A DNA stretch of 64,000 bases, from the NCBI RefSeq assembly GCF_017872555.1, contig NZ_JAEDOX010000002.1, forward strand, positions 186,001-250,000. The letters run 5' to 3'. Within the stretch, counting starts at the first letter, position 1; each line of letters starts with the position of its first letter. Below are positions 42,965 through 51,618 of the stretch, one piece after another. The stretch comes from Ruegeria sp. HKCCSA071 (GTDB lineage Bacteria; Pseudomonadota; Alphaproteobacteria; Rhodobacterales; Rhodobacteraceae). The position numbers and the translations under genes were made by a program. A model generated the notes under the pieces. The model was not told the DNA's origin. It worked only from the letters and a program-made list of their open reading frames with translations, and ran no database searches.

Positions 42965-43804
42965 ATGAGCGCCACCGCCCGCAAAAAGGCCCCGAACGCC
43001 GAAGATATTCGCGCCCGAAAAGGCGGCGTGCCTCTGGTCTCGCTGACCGCATACACAACGCCTATGGCGCGCCTGATGGACACGTATTGTGACTTTGTTC
43101 TTGTGGGGGACAGCGTCGGAATGGTTTTGCACGGGCTGGAATCCACCCTTGGTGTCACGATGGAGATGATGATCCTGCACGGTCAGGCCGTCGCACGCGG
43201 GTTGAGCACGGCGATGATGGTCATCGACATGCCGTTTGGCAGCTATGAGGAAAGCCCGGCACAGGCGTTTCGCAACGCGGCGCGGCTGATGGCGGAAACC
43301 GGTGCGGGGGCAGTCAAGCTGGAAGGCGGTGTCGAGATGGCTGAAACCATCCGCTTTCTGGTCAGGCGCGGCATCCCGGTGATGGCGCATATCGGTCTGA
43401 CCCCGCAATCGATCAACACGCTGGGCGGTTACAAGGTGCAGGGCCGTGACGAACAGGCCGAGACTGTGATGGCAGATGCCTGCGCCGTGGCCGAGGCTGG
43501 CGCGTTTTCCGTTGTGCTTGAGAAAGTGCCGCAAGGTCTGGCCGACAGGATCACCGAACAGGTTGCCATCCCCACCATCGGAATCGGAGCGTCAGCTGGT
43601 TGCGACGGGCAGATTCTGGTCGTCGATGACATGGTCGGCTTTTTCACCGCCTTCAAACCCAAATTCGTCAAACGCTATGCCGAGCTCGGCCCATTGGCCG
43701 AAGCCGCCATCGCAGATTACGCGGCCGAAGTGCGTGCGCGGACATTTCCGGCCGACGAACATGTCTTTGCTGATCAGGCTCCGGCGAAAGGACCTAAGAC
43801 GTGA
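42965..43804 (+). CDS. panB: 3-methyl-2-oxobutanoate hydroxymethyltransferase (ketopantoate synthase)
   Basis: A 279-residue TIM-barrel enzyme using 5,10-methylene-THF. The metal-binding Asp residues lie in [15 protein letters not shown] (about 41-56), K/E at VKLEGG (about 118-123), and [18 protein letters not shown] is the substrate loop; family length is typical. GCAGGAG precedes the ATG by 6 nt. The stop overlaps the panC GTG by 4 bp. Together they make pantoate and then pantothenate. Confidence 0.97.
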   Translation: MSATARKKAPNAEDIRARKGGVPLVSLTAYTTPMARLMDTYCDFVLVGDSVGMVLHGLESTLGVTMEMMILHGQAVARGLSTAMMVIDMPFGSYEESPAQAFRNAARLMAETGAGAVKLEGGVEMAETIRFLVRRGIPVMAHIGLTPQSINTLGGYKVQGRDEQAETVMADACAVAEAGAFSVVLEKVPQGLADRITEQVAIPTIGIGASAGCDGQILVVDDMVGFFTAFKPKFVKRYAELGPLAEAAIADYAAEVRARTFPADEHVFADQAPAKGPKT

Positions 43805-44652
43805 CCGCGCCGATCCTGCGCTCGCTGGCGGAACTGCGAACCAAGACGACAGAGTGGCACCGTGCAGGTGACGTAATCGGCGTTGTTCCAACCATGGGCG
43901 CACTGCACGAAGGGCATTTGTCGCTGGCGCAGGCCGCCAACGATAACTGTGACCGGGTGATCGTGACGATCTTTGTGAACCCCAAGCAGTTCAACAACCC
44001 CGAAGATCTGGCGAACTATCCCCGCACGGAACATGAAGACGCCCAAAAGCTGGCCCCTTATAGCGTGGATGCGATCTATGTGCCGGACCCTCAGGAAATC
44101 TATCCCGACGGCTTTTCCACCACGGTATCCGTGACCGGTTTGACCGACATGATGGAAGGCCCCTTTCGCCCCGGCCATTTCGAAGGCGTGGCAACTGTAG
44201 TGGCCAAGCTGTTCCTGCAAACGCAGGCGGATCGAGCCTATTTCGGGGAAAAAGACTACCAGCAGTTGCTGGTGGTGCGCCGCATGGCCCGCGATCTGGA
44301 CATTCCCATCAAGGTTGTCGGCTGCCCAACCGTGCGCGAACCGTCAGGTTTGGCGATGTCGTCACGCAATCTGCTTTTGTCGCCCGGGGGCGTAAAGGTC
44401 GCGTCCCGCATGAACGAGATCATGCGGCGAGTAGCGGAAAAACTTGCCGCGGGCAAGGATTTCGCGGCGCTGGCGCAAGACGCAAAAACCACTTTGCTGG
44501 ACGCCGGTTTTACCGAAGTGGAATATATCGATCTGCGCTGCGCCGAGACGCTGGAAAGCCTGCCCAATGCCAGCAAACCCGCGCGCTTGTTCGTTACGGC
44601 CTGGGCCGATGGCGTCCGCCTTATCGACAATATTCCCGTCGATCCGGTCTGA
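43801..44652 (+). CDS. panC: Pantothenate synthetase
   Basis: A 283-residue ATP-dependent ligase starting with GTG at 43801, overlapping the panB stop (GTGA). The HxGH-like nucleotidyltransferase motif [16 protein letters not shown] (about 26-41), [20 protein letters not shown] (about 59-78) and [16 protein letters not shown], then [10 protein letters not shown] (KMSKS-like) are all present. It joins pantoate and beta-alanine. Confidence 0.97.
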   Translation: MTAPILRSLAELRTKTTEWHRAGDVIGVVPTMGALHEGHLSLAQAANDNCDRVIVTIFVNPKQFNNPEDLANYPRTEHEDAQKLAPYSVDAIYVPDPQEIYPDGFSTTVSVTGLTDMMEGPFRPGHFEGVATVVAKLFLQTQADRAYFGEKDYQQLLVVRRMARDLDIPIKVVGCPTVREPSGLAMSSRNLLLSPGGVKVASRMNEIMRRVAEKLAAGKDFAALAQDAKTTLLDAGFTEVEYIDLRCAETLESLPNASKPARLFVTAWADGVRLIDNIPVDPV

Positions 44653-44719
44653 TTTCTGCTCTGGCCCCGGCGCTGTTGTTTGCGCTAAAGTCGCGCAAAT
44701 GACACCGGGGAGAGCGGAC

Positions 44720-46198
44720 ATGACCTTTATTCTGGCAATTGATCAGGGCACCACGTCCTCGCGCGCGATCCTGTTCGACGGGCAGATGAACCGTGTTGGC
44801 ACCGCTCAGCAGGAGTTCCCCCAGCATTTCCCGCAAGAAGGTTGGGTTGAACACGACCCCGAGGATATCTGGTCCAGCGTCCTGCATGTGTGTCGCGAGG
44901 TGATGGAAAGCGCCGGTGTTTCGGCTGACCAGATCACCGGCATCGGCATCACCAACCAGCGTGAAACCACCGTGGTCTGGGACAAGAACACCGGCAAGGC
45001 CATCCATAACGCAATTGTCTGGCAGGACCGCCGCACCGCCGAAATCTGCGCCCGCTACAAGCAAGCAGGCTGTGAAGATGACGTCACCGCCCAGACCGGC
45101 CTGCTGCTGGACCCTTATTTCTCGGGCACCAAGGTCAAATGGCTGCTGGACACCGTTTCAGGCGCACGCGCGCGGGCTGAGGCCGGAGAGTTGCTGTTCG
45201 GCACCATCGACAGTTTCCTGATCTGGCGGCTGACCGAAGGTCGTGTCCATGCCACTGACGCCACCAACGCCGCCCGCACCCTGCTGTTCGACATTCACAA
45301 AGGCGCCTGGAGCGCTGAGATTTGCGAGTTGCTGGATGTACCCATTCAAATGTTGCCGAATGTGCAGGATTGCGCCTCGGATTTCGGCGCAACCACCTTG
45401 CTTGGTGGGAACATCCCCATTCTGGGCGTGGCAGGCGATCAGCAGGCGGCCACCATCGGTCAGGCCTGTTTCCAGCCCGGTATGATGAAATCAACCTATG
45501 GCACGGGCTGTTTCGCGCTGCTGAACACGGGTGCGCAGCCAGTTGAATCGAAAAACCGCCTGCTGACGACAATCGCTTACCAATTGGATGGTCAGCGCAC
45601 CTATGCGCTGGAAGGGTCGATCTTTATCGCCGGGGCCGCCGTGCAATGGCTGCGCGACGCGTTGCAGATCATCGATTCGGCCCCGCAAAGCGGTGATCTG
45701 GCTGCGCAGGCCGACCCGAACCAGCATGTGATTCTGGTGCCGGCGTTCACGGGCCTTGGGGCGCCTTACTGGAAGCCAGATTGCCGCGGTGCGATGTTCG
45801 GGCTGACACGCAATTCCGGCCGGGCCGAGATTGCCCGCGCCACGCTGGAAAGCATCGCCTTTCAGACCCGCGACCTGTGGCACGCCATGCAGGGCGACTG
45901 GGGGGCCGAGGCGGATGTCATCCTGCGCGTCGACGGCGGGATGAGTGCATCTGACTGGACCATGCAGGGTCTTTCAAATTGTCTGGGTGCCCCGGTGGAT
46001 CGCCCGGTTATGCAGGAAACAACCGCCCTTGGCGCCGCATGGCTGGCAGGTATGAAAGCCGGGATTTACCCGGATCAGGCCGGTTTTGCCGAAACATGGG
46101 CGCTGGACCGGCGGTTCGAGCCAACGCAAGAGCAAACCGAACGCGACGCGGCCTATGATCGCTGGCAACGCGCGGTACAGGCGGCGATGGCGTTCTAG
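44720..46198 (+). CDS. glpK: Glycerol kinase
   Basis: The 492-residue FGGY-family kinase starts at ATG 44720 after GGGGAGAG. Conserved text: [18 protein letters not shown] (residues about 3-20), [19 protein letters not shown], the acid DQQAA in [28 protein letters not shown] and [12 protein letters not shown]. It forms glycerol-3-phosphate. The neighbouring ugp/glp genes are not here, so its regulation is not visible; a longer reading frame open upstream of 44720 overlaps panC and is not used. The stop overlaps the smpB stop by 4 bp. Confidence 0.96.
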   Translation: MTFILAIDQGTTSSRAILFDGQMNRVGTAQQEFPQHFPQEGWVEHDPEDIWSSVLHVCREVMESAGVSADQITGIGITNQRETTVVWDKNTGKAIHNAIVWQDRRTAEICARYKQAGCEDDVTAQTGLLLDPYFSGTKVKWLLDTVSGARARAEAGELLFGTIDSFLIWRLTEGRVHATDATNAARTLLFDIHKGAWSAEICELLDVPIQMLPNVQDCASDFGATTLLGGNIPILGVAGDQQAATIGQACFQPGMMKSTYGTGCFALLNTGAQPVESKNRLLTTIAYQLDGQRTYALEGSIFIAGAAVQWLRDALQIIDSAPQSGDLAAQADPNQHVILVPAFTGLGAPYWKPDCRGAMFGLTRNSGRAEIARATLESIAFQTRDLWHAMQGDWGAEADVILRVDGGMSASDWTMQGLSNCLGAPVDRPVMQETTALGAAWLAGMKAGIYPDQAGFAETWALDRRFEPTQEQTERDAAYDRWQRAVQAAMAF

Positions 46199-46671
46199 CT
46201 GTGATCTTTCAACAAGCGCTGCTTTTGCCGTGACCAGTCGCGCTTGGCCTGGGTTTCGCGCTTGTCGTGGGTTTTCTTACCCTTGGCGATGCCGATTTTG
46301 ATCTTGGCCAATCCTCTGTGGTTGAAATACAAAACCAGCGGCACCAGCGTCATGCCCTTGCGCTGCGTCGCGTTCCACAGGTTCGACATCTGCTTGCGGG
46401 ACACCAGCAGTTTGCGGCGGCGGCGCTCTTCGTGCTTGAACATCTTGGCCTGCTCATACGGCGCGATATAGCTGTTGACCAGCCACAGCTCTCCGTCATC
46501 GACCGTGGCATAGCTTTCGGCGATGTTCGAGCCGCCCGCGCGCAGGGATTTGACCTCGGACCCTTGTAGAATGATGCCACATTCAATGTCCTCTTCGATC
46601 GCGTAATCGAAGCGGGCGCGCCGGTTTTCGGCGATTACCTTGTAATTCGGGTCTGTCTTCTGCTTGGCCAT
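46195..46671 (-). CDS. smpB: SsrA (tmRNA)-binding protein SmpB
   Basis: A 158-residue basic OB-fold protein needed for trans-translation. Family motifs include [31 protein letters not shown] text (short: [17 protein letters not shown]), EYAIDEGE-like [16 protein letters not shown], and a basic C-terminal tail [16 protein letters not shown] that enters the decoding channel. The ssrA gene itself is not in the window. It is convergent with glpK and lies downstream of idi on the same strand. Confidence 0.96.
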   Translation of the reverse strand: MAKQKTDPNYKVIAENRRARFDYAIEEDIECGIILQGSEVKSLRAGGSNIAESYATVDDGELWLVNSYIAPYEQAKMFKHEERRRRKLLVSRKQMSNLWNATQRKGMTLVPLVLYFNHRGLAKIKIGIAKGKKTHDKRETQAKRDWSRQKQRLLKDHS

Positions 46672-46685
46672 GACGCGTTGATTTA

Positions 46686-46701
46686 GGCGGCTTGAGCCGC
46701 C
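46686..46701 (-). terminator. Small hairpin between idi and smpB
   Basis: GGCGGCT-TG-AGCCGCC, perfect 7-bp arms. On the reverse strand it follows the idi stop by about 28 bp and precedes smpB. Without a T-run (CTAAATC follows), it may only slow transcription. Confidence 0.35.
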
Positions 46702-46729
46702 CTTGCAAGGCAGGGATTTTCGGAGAGCG

Positions 46730-47272
46730 TCAGGATTTGGCTGAAATGATCAGGTCCGGGCCGAAAATCGTGTCCGCATGGTTGTGCAAGTAGATCTTGA
46801 GCCACGGTGTAAACCGGTCCGGGTGGCGGGCCACTTCGGCCAGCAGGTCATGGTAGTCGATCCAGCGGATATCCATGACTTCGTCCGGATCAGGCGCGAT
46901 TTTCAGCGGTCCGCGCACATGGGCCAGAAAAACGTCGACCACTTCGTTTTCCACCATGCCGTTCCCAACATCGGCGTGGTATTCCAAACGGTGACGGTAT
47001 TCAGGGTAAAGACCTGTGATCCCTAGTTCTTCGTTCAAACGGCGCACGGCGCAGGTTGAGGAGCTTTCGTCCCAGTCGGGGTGCGTGCAGCAAGTGTTCG
47101 CCCACAGGCCGGGCGTGTGGTATTTGCCCAGAGCCCGACGCTGCAACAAAATCTCGGTGCCCCTAACGACAAACACCGACACGGCCTTGTGCTTGAGGCC
47201 CTTTTCGTGAGCTTCAAGTTTGTCTACCGGGGTCAATTCACCATTGACCCAAGCCGGGATCATAATGCCCAT
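46730..47272 (-). CDS. idi: Isopentenyl-diphosphate delta-isomerase, type I (Nudix)
   Basis: From ATG 47272 (AGGAGAGG 5 nt upstream) the product has 180 residues. Catalytic residues of type I Idi are visible: Cys61/Cys62 in TCCTHPDW, the Nudix-like RRLNEELGI, and the Glu in [14 protein letters not shown] (about residue 110). The enzyme balances IPP and DMAPP for isoprenoids. In Rhodobacter it is linked to photosynthesis/carotenoid genes; none are present here. A start further upstream (47356) gives an Arg-rich extension and is not used. Confidence 0.92.
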   Translation of the reverse strand: MGIMIPAWVNGELTPVDKLEAHEKGLKHKAVSVFVVRGTEILLQRRALGKYHTPGLWANTCCTHPDWDESSSTCAVRRLNEELGITGLYPEYRHRLEYHADVGNGMVENEVVDVFLAHVRGPLKIAPDPDEVMDIRWIDYHDLLAEVARHPDRFTPWLKIYLHNHADTIFGPDLIISAKS

Positions 47273-47413
47273 CTGTCCTCTCCTGTTGCCAATCCGCCTG
47301 ACGGGCGCTGATGTTGGGTTTAGCTGTTGCCGGGTCGGCTTGGCGTTGCGGCACACTCTGCGGTTTGCCGTCAGATACCAAAGTGGCGCTGTTCTACACT
47401 GGTATCAATCGCA

Positions 47414-47442
47414 CCAAAGGCCGCAGGGGCTGCGGCCTTTGG
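47414..47442 (-). terminator. Perfect 13-bp hairpin between cytochrome c gene and idi
   Basis: CCAAAGGCCGCAG-GGG-CTGCGGCCTTTGG. It lies 31 bp past the cytochrome c stop (reverse reading) and 140 bp before idi. The stem is long and perfect; the run after it on the reverse strand is TGCGATTG, so it is not a classical T-rich terminator, though the stem ends with CCTTTGG. Confidence 0.5.
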
Positions 47443-47472
47443 TCCTTGTGCGTGGGTGCACAATTTTAGCGT

Positions 47473-47886
47473 TTATTCACCTGATACACTGACGATATAG
47501 GCAAAGACGTCTTCGCTGCCACTTTTCAACTTGAAGGTCATTTTCGACTTGGCAGCGGTGTCGTCCAGATAAGATTTCAGGAAGCCCTTAGGATCCTGCG
47601 TGTAATCCACAAAGGACGCCTCATCCCAGACCAAACCCTTCTCACCGGCTGCGACGATGCTGTCGCCATATTTGAAGTCTTCGTAGGTTCCGGCAGTGCG
47701 GCCAGCGACACCATAGAGGTTGGGACCGGTTTTGCCCCCTTTGACGATGACTTCTCCGGCCGGGTCAGCGATCATGTGGCAGGATTTGCATTTGTTGAAA
47801 GCTTTCTCACCGGCTTCGGCATCGCCTTCGGCGTAGGCGGGCAACGCCAGCAGGCCGGCGATTGCGGTAGCGAGGATACGATTCAT
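47473..47886 (-). CDS. Periplasmic c-type cytochrome (c2-like)
   Basis: A 137-residue precursor with signal peptide ending AYA (about residues 1-19). The haem-binding CKSCH is at residues 33-37, and the axial Met is probably in KSKMTFKL (about residue 115). TGPNLYGVAGRTAGTYEDFKYGD is typical of the class I cytochrome c2/c550 type. GGAG lies 10 nt before ATG 47886; an upstream ATG (47916) is not used. It carries electrons in the periplasm. Confidence 0.93.
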   Translation of the reverse strand: MNRILATAIAGLLALPAYAEGDAEAGEKAFNKCKSCHMIADPAGEVIVKGGKTGPNLYGVAGRTAGTYEDFKYGDSIVAAGEKGLVWDEASFVDYTQDPKGFLKSYLDDTAAKSKMTFKLKSGSEDVFAYIVSVSGE

Positions 47887-47999
47887 AGCTTGTGCTCCGA
47901 TACAAATTGGCTGCACCGAATGGACCCCCGGCGCAACAAAGTGTCAACGCGCAGATTGCCGCGCGCGCCTACTGTGCCACTGCGACAAATGGCCTGTCC

Positions 48000-49016
48000 T
48001 TAACTTAAGTCATGTGCAGCACCCCAGCAGGGCAACAGGTCACCTTTTGCCGGGGTCGCCAGAAAAATCGCCCGCGCGATGGCGCGGGACAGGCACAGCG
48101 AAGCCACATGCCCGATGATGCCCAGCTCGGCCTCGGATGCGATGGGGCGGGCGCCGGTACTGATGCCAAAAACCAGATCACCGTCTCCGGGTGTGTGTGC
48201 GGGAAGGATGGCACGGGCAATTCCGTCGTGGGCGGCCACAGCCAGCCTTTTGCATTGTGGCTTGGTCAATGCGGCATCGGTGGCAACGATGGCGATGGTC
48301 GTGTTTGTCTGTTCGGGTTGCGCTGGACTCATGGCCATCGCCTTGCGGCTGGGGCGGATCCGGCTTTGATCCGGCGACATATCGGGGCCCAGCCCGCCAA
48401 ATTCATCGCCAGCTTCGAAGGGTGCTGCCCAGAAATGCCGGTCACCCGGTGTCGTGACACTGCCCAGCGGGTTCGCCGCAACGAGGGCCCCGACCGTGAC
48501 CCCGCCAGGCAGAATGGACGAAGCAGAGCCAAGCCCGCCCTTCTGCATTGCGGCCAACGCCCCGGTGCCCGCCCCGACGGACCCCAAATCAAAATCTTTT
48601 GAAGCGGCCAGATAAGCGGCTCGCCCCAGCGCACGATAGGGGTTTTCCGCCCAATCCTTTGCACCGCCATTGAGCAGATCAAACAGGATCGCGCCGGGAA
48701 TGATCGGAACCTTCGCGGACCCGACGGGAAATCCGCGCCCTTCGGCCCGCATCGCATCTGAAACACCCGAGCAGGCGTCCAGTCCAAATGCCGATCCGCC
48801 GGACAGAACCAGCGCGTCCACCCCTGTGACGGTTTTATCAGGCGCAAGCAGATCGGTTTCGCGCGTACCCGGTGCCCCGCCCATCACATGGACCGACGCT
48901 ACAAACGGTTTATCTGCCGTGAGAACCGTGGTCCCGGACTTCAGAGCGTCGTCCTGTGCGTTTCCAACCTTCAGGCCGGGGACATCGGTAATCAGGTTTC
49001 TTGGTCCAGGGATCAT
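48000..49016 (-). CDS. P1 (DmpA/NylC) family self-cleaving amidase/peptidase
   Basis: From ATG 49016 (start of MIPGPRNLITDVPGLKVGNA), 338 residues. The fold marks are HVMGGAPGTRETDLL, VDALVLSGGSAFGLDA and IIPGAILFDLLNGG; the autocleavage/nucleophile site is probably Asn-Thr in QTNTTIAIVATDAAL, as in NylC-type members. Substrates of the family range from D-aminopeptides to nylon oligomers, so function is not assigned. The 35 residues added by an ATG at 49121 come from a repeat (49060-49094) and are rejected. Confidence 0.88.
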   Translation of the reverse strand: MIPGPRNLITDVPGLKVGNAQDDALKSGTTVLTADKPFVASVHVMGGAPGTRETDLLAPDKTVTGVDALVLSGGSAFGLDACSGVSDAMRAEGRGFPVGSAKVPIIPGAILFDLLNGGAKDWAENPYRALGRAAYLAASKDFDLGSVGAGTGALAAMQKGGLGSASSILPGGVTVGALVAANPLGSVTTPGDRHFWAAPFEAGDEFGGLGPDMSPDQSRIRPSRKAMAMSPAQPEQTNTTIAIVATDAALTKPQCKRLAVAAHDGIARAILPAHTPGDGDLVFGISTGARPIASEAELGIIGHVASLCLSRAIARAIFLATPAKGDLLPCWGAAHDLS

Positions 49017-49059
49017 CTTGAACTCGGGATTGGTGCGGGGAAGCGCGCGGGCGCGCGCT

Positions 49060-49094
49060 GCCTCCGGCGGGGATATTTTTGGCCAGATGAAGAG
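49060..49094. repeat. Rhodobacteraceae-type interspersed repeat between P1 peptidase and SDR genes
   Basis: The string GCCTCCGGCGGGGATATTTT continues TGGCCAGATGAAGAG. I remember this near-identical sequence at many gene ends in Rhodobacteraceae genomes. Its reverse-frame translation (FIWPKISPPEAAR) appears in over-extended gene calls. It lies just after the SDR stop (reading left) and before the P1 peptidase start, and may act as an end-of-gene or spacer element. Only one copy is seen in this window. Confidence 0.5.
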
Positions 49095-49098
49095 CGGA

Positions 49099-49845
49099 TC
49101 AGATACATCGGCCGCCATCAACCTCGAGCGCGGTGCCGGTGATCATGCTGGCCTCGTCCGAACACAGGAAACAGGCGGCGTTGGCCATGTCTTCGGGTGT
49201 TGAAAACCGTCCCAATGGGATGGTCGCCAGGAACTTGGCGCGAATCTCGGGCGTGTCTTCGCCCATGAAAGATTTCAACAGCGGTGTTTCACCCGCGACT
49301 GGACAGATCGCGTTCACGCGAATGCCGGTTGGGGCCAGTTCGACCGCCATGGTTTTGGTTGCCGTGATCATCCACCCTTTGGACGCGTTGTACCAGTTCA
49401 GATTCGGGCGCGGTGACAGGCCCGCTGTCGAGGCCACGTTCAGAATTGCGCCCGCGCCGCGCGCCTTCATATGGGGAACAAATGCCCGGGCGGTCAGATA
49501 GACGGACTTCATGTTCACGTTGAAGACCCGGTCGAAATCGTCCTCGGTGACGTTTTCCAGAGGGGTTGGCAAATGGGTAACACCTGCGTTGTTCACCAGA
49601 ATATCGAGCGCCCCAAAGGCGGTGAGTGCCGTGTCCGCCATCCTTTGAACCGAAGCCCCGTCGCCGACGTCGACCTGATGCGCCAATGCCCCGGCCCCAA
49701 GTTGCGCCGCCATCTCAGCGGCTGCGTCACCGTTGATATCCGCGATCATGACGCGTGCGCCTTCGGCCTGGAATTTCTGCACGATCCCCGCACCGAACCC
49801 CGATGCGCCACCGGTGACGATTGCGGTTTTTCCCTCCAGCCTCAT
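49099..49845 (-). CDS. Short-chain dehydrogenase/reductase (SDR)
   Basis: A 248-residue classical SDR. Cofactor motif TGGASGFG (about residues 11-18; acidic D38-type MIADINGD favours NAD), NNAG at about 86-89, Ser in NVASTAG, and YNASKGW with the catalytic Tyr and Lys (about 151-157). The C-terminus EVDGGRCI is typical of glucose/3-oxoacyl-ACP-like SDRs; substrate unknown. It precedes the P1 peptidase on the same strand, separated by the repeat at 49060-49094. Confidence 0.9.
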   Translation of the reverse strand: MRLEGKTAIVTGGASGFGAGIVQKFQAEGARVMIADINGDAAAEMAAQLGAGALAHQVDVGDGASVQRMADTALTAFGALDILVNNAGVTHLPTPLENVTEDDFDRVFNVNMKSVYLTARAFVPHMKARGAGAILNVASTAGLSPRPNLNWYNASKGWMITATKTMAVELAPTGIRVNAICPVAGETPLLKSFMGEDTPEIRAKFLATIPLGRFSTPEDMANAACFLCSDEASMITGTALEVDGGRCI

Positions 49846-49905
49846 GACGTTGCCCTTTTGCAGCCTTTGCGGGCCAGACTATCAACGCCCCGGCAAGATG
49901 CCAGA

Positions 49906-50325
49906 TTAATCTTCAGACACCTTGCCCCGCAGCGCCTTGACGTCGCCACGCGCCTTTTTCGCGGCAAGTCGACGCTTGACCGAACCATAGGTCGGTTTCG
50001 TTGCGATCCGCCGTTTAGGTTTGACCAGCGCGCGGGAGATCAGTTCTGCCAGCCTTGCACGCGCGATTTCACGGTTGCGGGCCTGCGAGCGTGTTTCCTC
50101 ACATTGAATGATGATTGCGCCGTCTTTGGTCCAGCGTCGCCCGGCCAGTCGCTTTAACCGGGCTTTGACCGGATCGGGCAAGGACGGCGAGCGCGCGGCT
50201 TCGAAGCGCAGCTCGACTGCGGTCGACACCTTGTTGACATTCTGCCCTCCGGGACCGGACGACCGCACAAAGCTTTCGGTCATTTCCCAATCTTGCAGCG
50301 CGATATCATCGGTGATGTGCAGCAT
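49906..50325 (-). CDS. arfB: Alternative ribosome-rescue factor ArfB (YaeJ)
   Basis: A 139-residue peptidyl-tRNA hydrolase from ATG 50325. GGQ is at residues 26-28 (RSSGPGGQNVNKVSTAVELRF, shown as SSGPGGQNVNKVST), followed by the single RF-1-type catalytic domain and the basic C-terminal tail (KKARGDVKALRGKVSED) that enters the mRNA channel. It rescues stalled ribosomes, complementing SmpB/tmRNA, whose gene lies 3.6 kb away. A longer start (50445) has no support. Confidence 0.93.
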   Translation of the reverse strand: MLHITDDIALQDWEMTESFVRSSGPGGQNVNKVSTAVELRFEAARSPSLPDPVKARLKRLAGRRWTKDGAIIIQCEETRSQARNREIARARLAELISRALVKPKRRIATKPTYGSVKRRLAAKKARGDVKALRGKVSED

Positions 50326-50700
50326 GGTAGTGTCAGCTTGGAGACTTGGGCGAATGAAAAGGAAGGGTCGCGATCCCGACCCGAGCCGTCGGGTGCCCGC
50401 GAGATGCGGGTGGGCACAACCCATTGCGGCATAGCATTTCGTCAAGTCTCCTCATCCTCGGTGCCTAACGCAGCGCATATTTGCGATCAAGCCTGCTTAG
50501 CAGTTCGCACGGTGCTGAACCCTGGCAGTGACCGGGAAGTCTGTTCACGTCAGCTTCGTTCGCCTTCAGGTATTCCAAAGCCAGCTGGTTGAATGCCGGG
50601 TACCGCCGTTGCTGTGGCCATATTGCTTTATTTATGCAGAATCGAACGCGCGAAGGGCTGCAACGATCTTTCGTGAATGTTGGTTGTGAAAGGGATCGTC
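50326..50700. other. 375-bp intergenic stretch with a coding-like remnant
   Basis: Between arfB and the SnoaL-like gene. On the reverse strand, codons from about 50699 down to TAG at 50467-50465 are open for about 77 codons, with a sensible segment AFNQLALEYLKANEADVNRL then CELLSRLDRKYALR, but with no ATG, GTG or TTG start. It could be the tail of a decayed gene. 50640-50700 probably holds the promoter of the rightward gene (AAAGGG before its ATG). I see nothing else. Confidence 0.35.
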
Positions 50701-51072
50701 ATGGATATGAAGCGCATGCTCGAAGACTTTGATGAAGCGTACAATCAGGCATTTAACCAAGGCGATGCTGCTGGCTGCGCTGCGTTCTTTACCGAAGACG
50801 TCATGCTGTTGGCACCCGGAGAACCCCTGCTGCGCGGGCGAGAGGCATTCATCGAAGCCTATCAGGAACGAATGAAGGAAAACACTGGCGGAACGCATAC
50901 AAATGAGTTGATCGATTTCGGTGTCGATGGCGATACCGCCTATCAGGTCGGATCCTTTGCAATTGCTGACTCTGATCCGCCGGAAAAAGGGAAGTTTGTG
51001 AACGTCCTGAAACGCCAGAAGGATGGCACCTGGAAAGTCAGCATTTCCATCTTCAACAGTGACCTTCCATAG
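50701..51072 (+). CDS. SnoaL/NTF2-like (DUF4440-type) protein
   Basis: A 123-residue single-domain protein from ATG 50701 (AAAGGGA 7 nt before it). The pattern LEDFDEAYNQAFNQGDAAGCAAFFTEDVMLLAPGEPLLRGREAF, of which FNQGDAAGCAAFFTED and LLAPGEPLLRGREAF are key, and the terminal DGTWKVSISIFNSD are the cone-shaped NTF2-like fold with a bound small ligand or steroid-like substrate. Such proteins are often isomerases or stress-related; function cannot be assigned. It converges with the CBS gene. Confidence 0.85.
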   Translation: MDMKRMLEDFDEAYNQAFNQGDAAGCAAFFTEDVMLLAPGEPLLRGREAFIEAYQERMKENTGGTHTNELIDFGVDGDTAYQVGSFAIADSDPPEKGKFVNVLKRQKDGTWKVSISIFNSDLP

Positions 51073-51112
51073 CGGCCCTGAGTTGAGAGCGAGCAGACAT
51101 GGAACCGAGGTG

Positions 51113-51562
51113 TCAGGCGATTGACTGGCCCTGAGCACCGCGGGCGATATCACGCAACACCTTCAGCTCCAACTCGTCTTCCTCATGCACCCGTGCCAGG
51201 ATTTCTTTGCTGCTCACGACGGCAATTGCTTTTCCATTCTGAGTTACGACAAGATTTCGGATTTTGTGCTTGGCCATCAGATTAAGGCTATTGGACAGCT
51301 TCGAACCCAGCGCGCAGGTGACAGGTTTTTCCGTCATCCAGTCACCCACTGTCTGCTTGTAGAAAGCCGAGCCGGAATCCGCCAGGCACAGCAACACGTC
51401 ATGATCCGTGATAATCCCGACCAGCTTCCCATCGCTGAGAACCGCCAACGCATTCACATCCAGCAACGCAATGGTGACGGCCGCATCGAACACCGTTGTG
51501 TCAGTGTCGCAAAATGGCGGCTTTTTCAGGTTCTGCGTTTTGACAATGCTTGAGATCGTCAT
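51113..51562 (-). CDS. CBS-domain pair protein
   Basis: A 149-residue protein with two CBS motifs (VFDAAVTIALLDVNALAVLSDGKLVGIITDHDVL, short VLSDGKLVGIITDHD, and LNLMAKHKIRNLVVTQNGKAIAVVSSKEIL, short KIRNLVVTQNGK). CBS pairs bind adenosyl nucleotides and act as energy sensors. GAGGAAG precedes ATG 51562. It lies 56 bp downstream of mgtE on the same strand, and MgtE itself contains CBS domains; a shared regulatory link is possible. Confidence 0.9.
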   Translation of the reverse strand: MTISSIVKTQNLKKPPFCDTDTTVFDAAVTIALLDVNALAVLSDGKLVGIITDHDVLLCLADSGSAFYKQTVGDWMTEKPVTCALGSKLSNSLNLMAKHKIRNLVVTQNGKAIAVVSSKEILARVHEEDELELKVLRDIARGAQGQSIA

Positions 51563-51618
51563 GTCTTCCTCGTGGTTGAGCGCCCGACCCCTGTGTTGAT
51601 CAGGGCGCATGAAAAACA

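Noticed and set aside
43801..44652. panC frame start at a later ATG
   Set aside because: The GTG overlapping the panB stop gives the family's normal N-terminus.
44444..44719. Upstream extension of glpK
   Set aside because: Overlaps panC in another frame; glycerol kinase begins at [10 protein letters not shown] with its own ribosome site.
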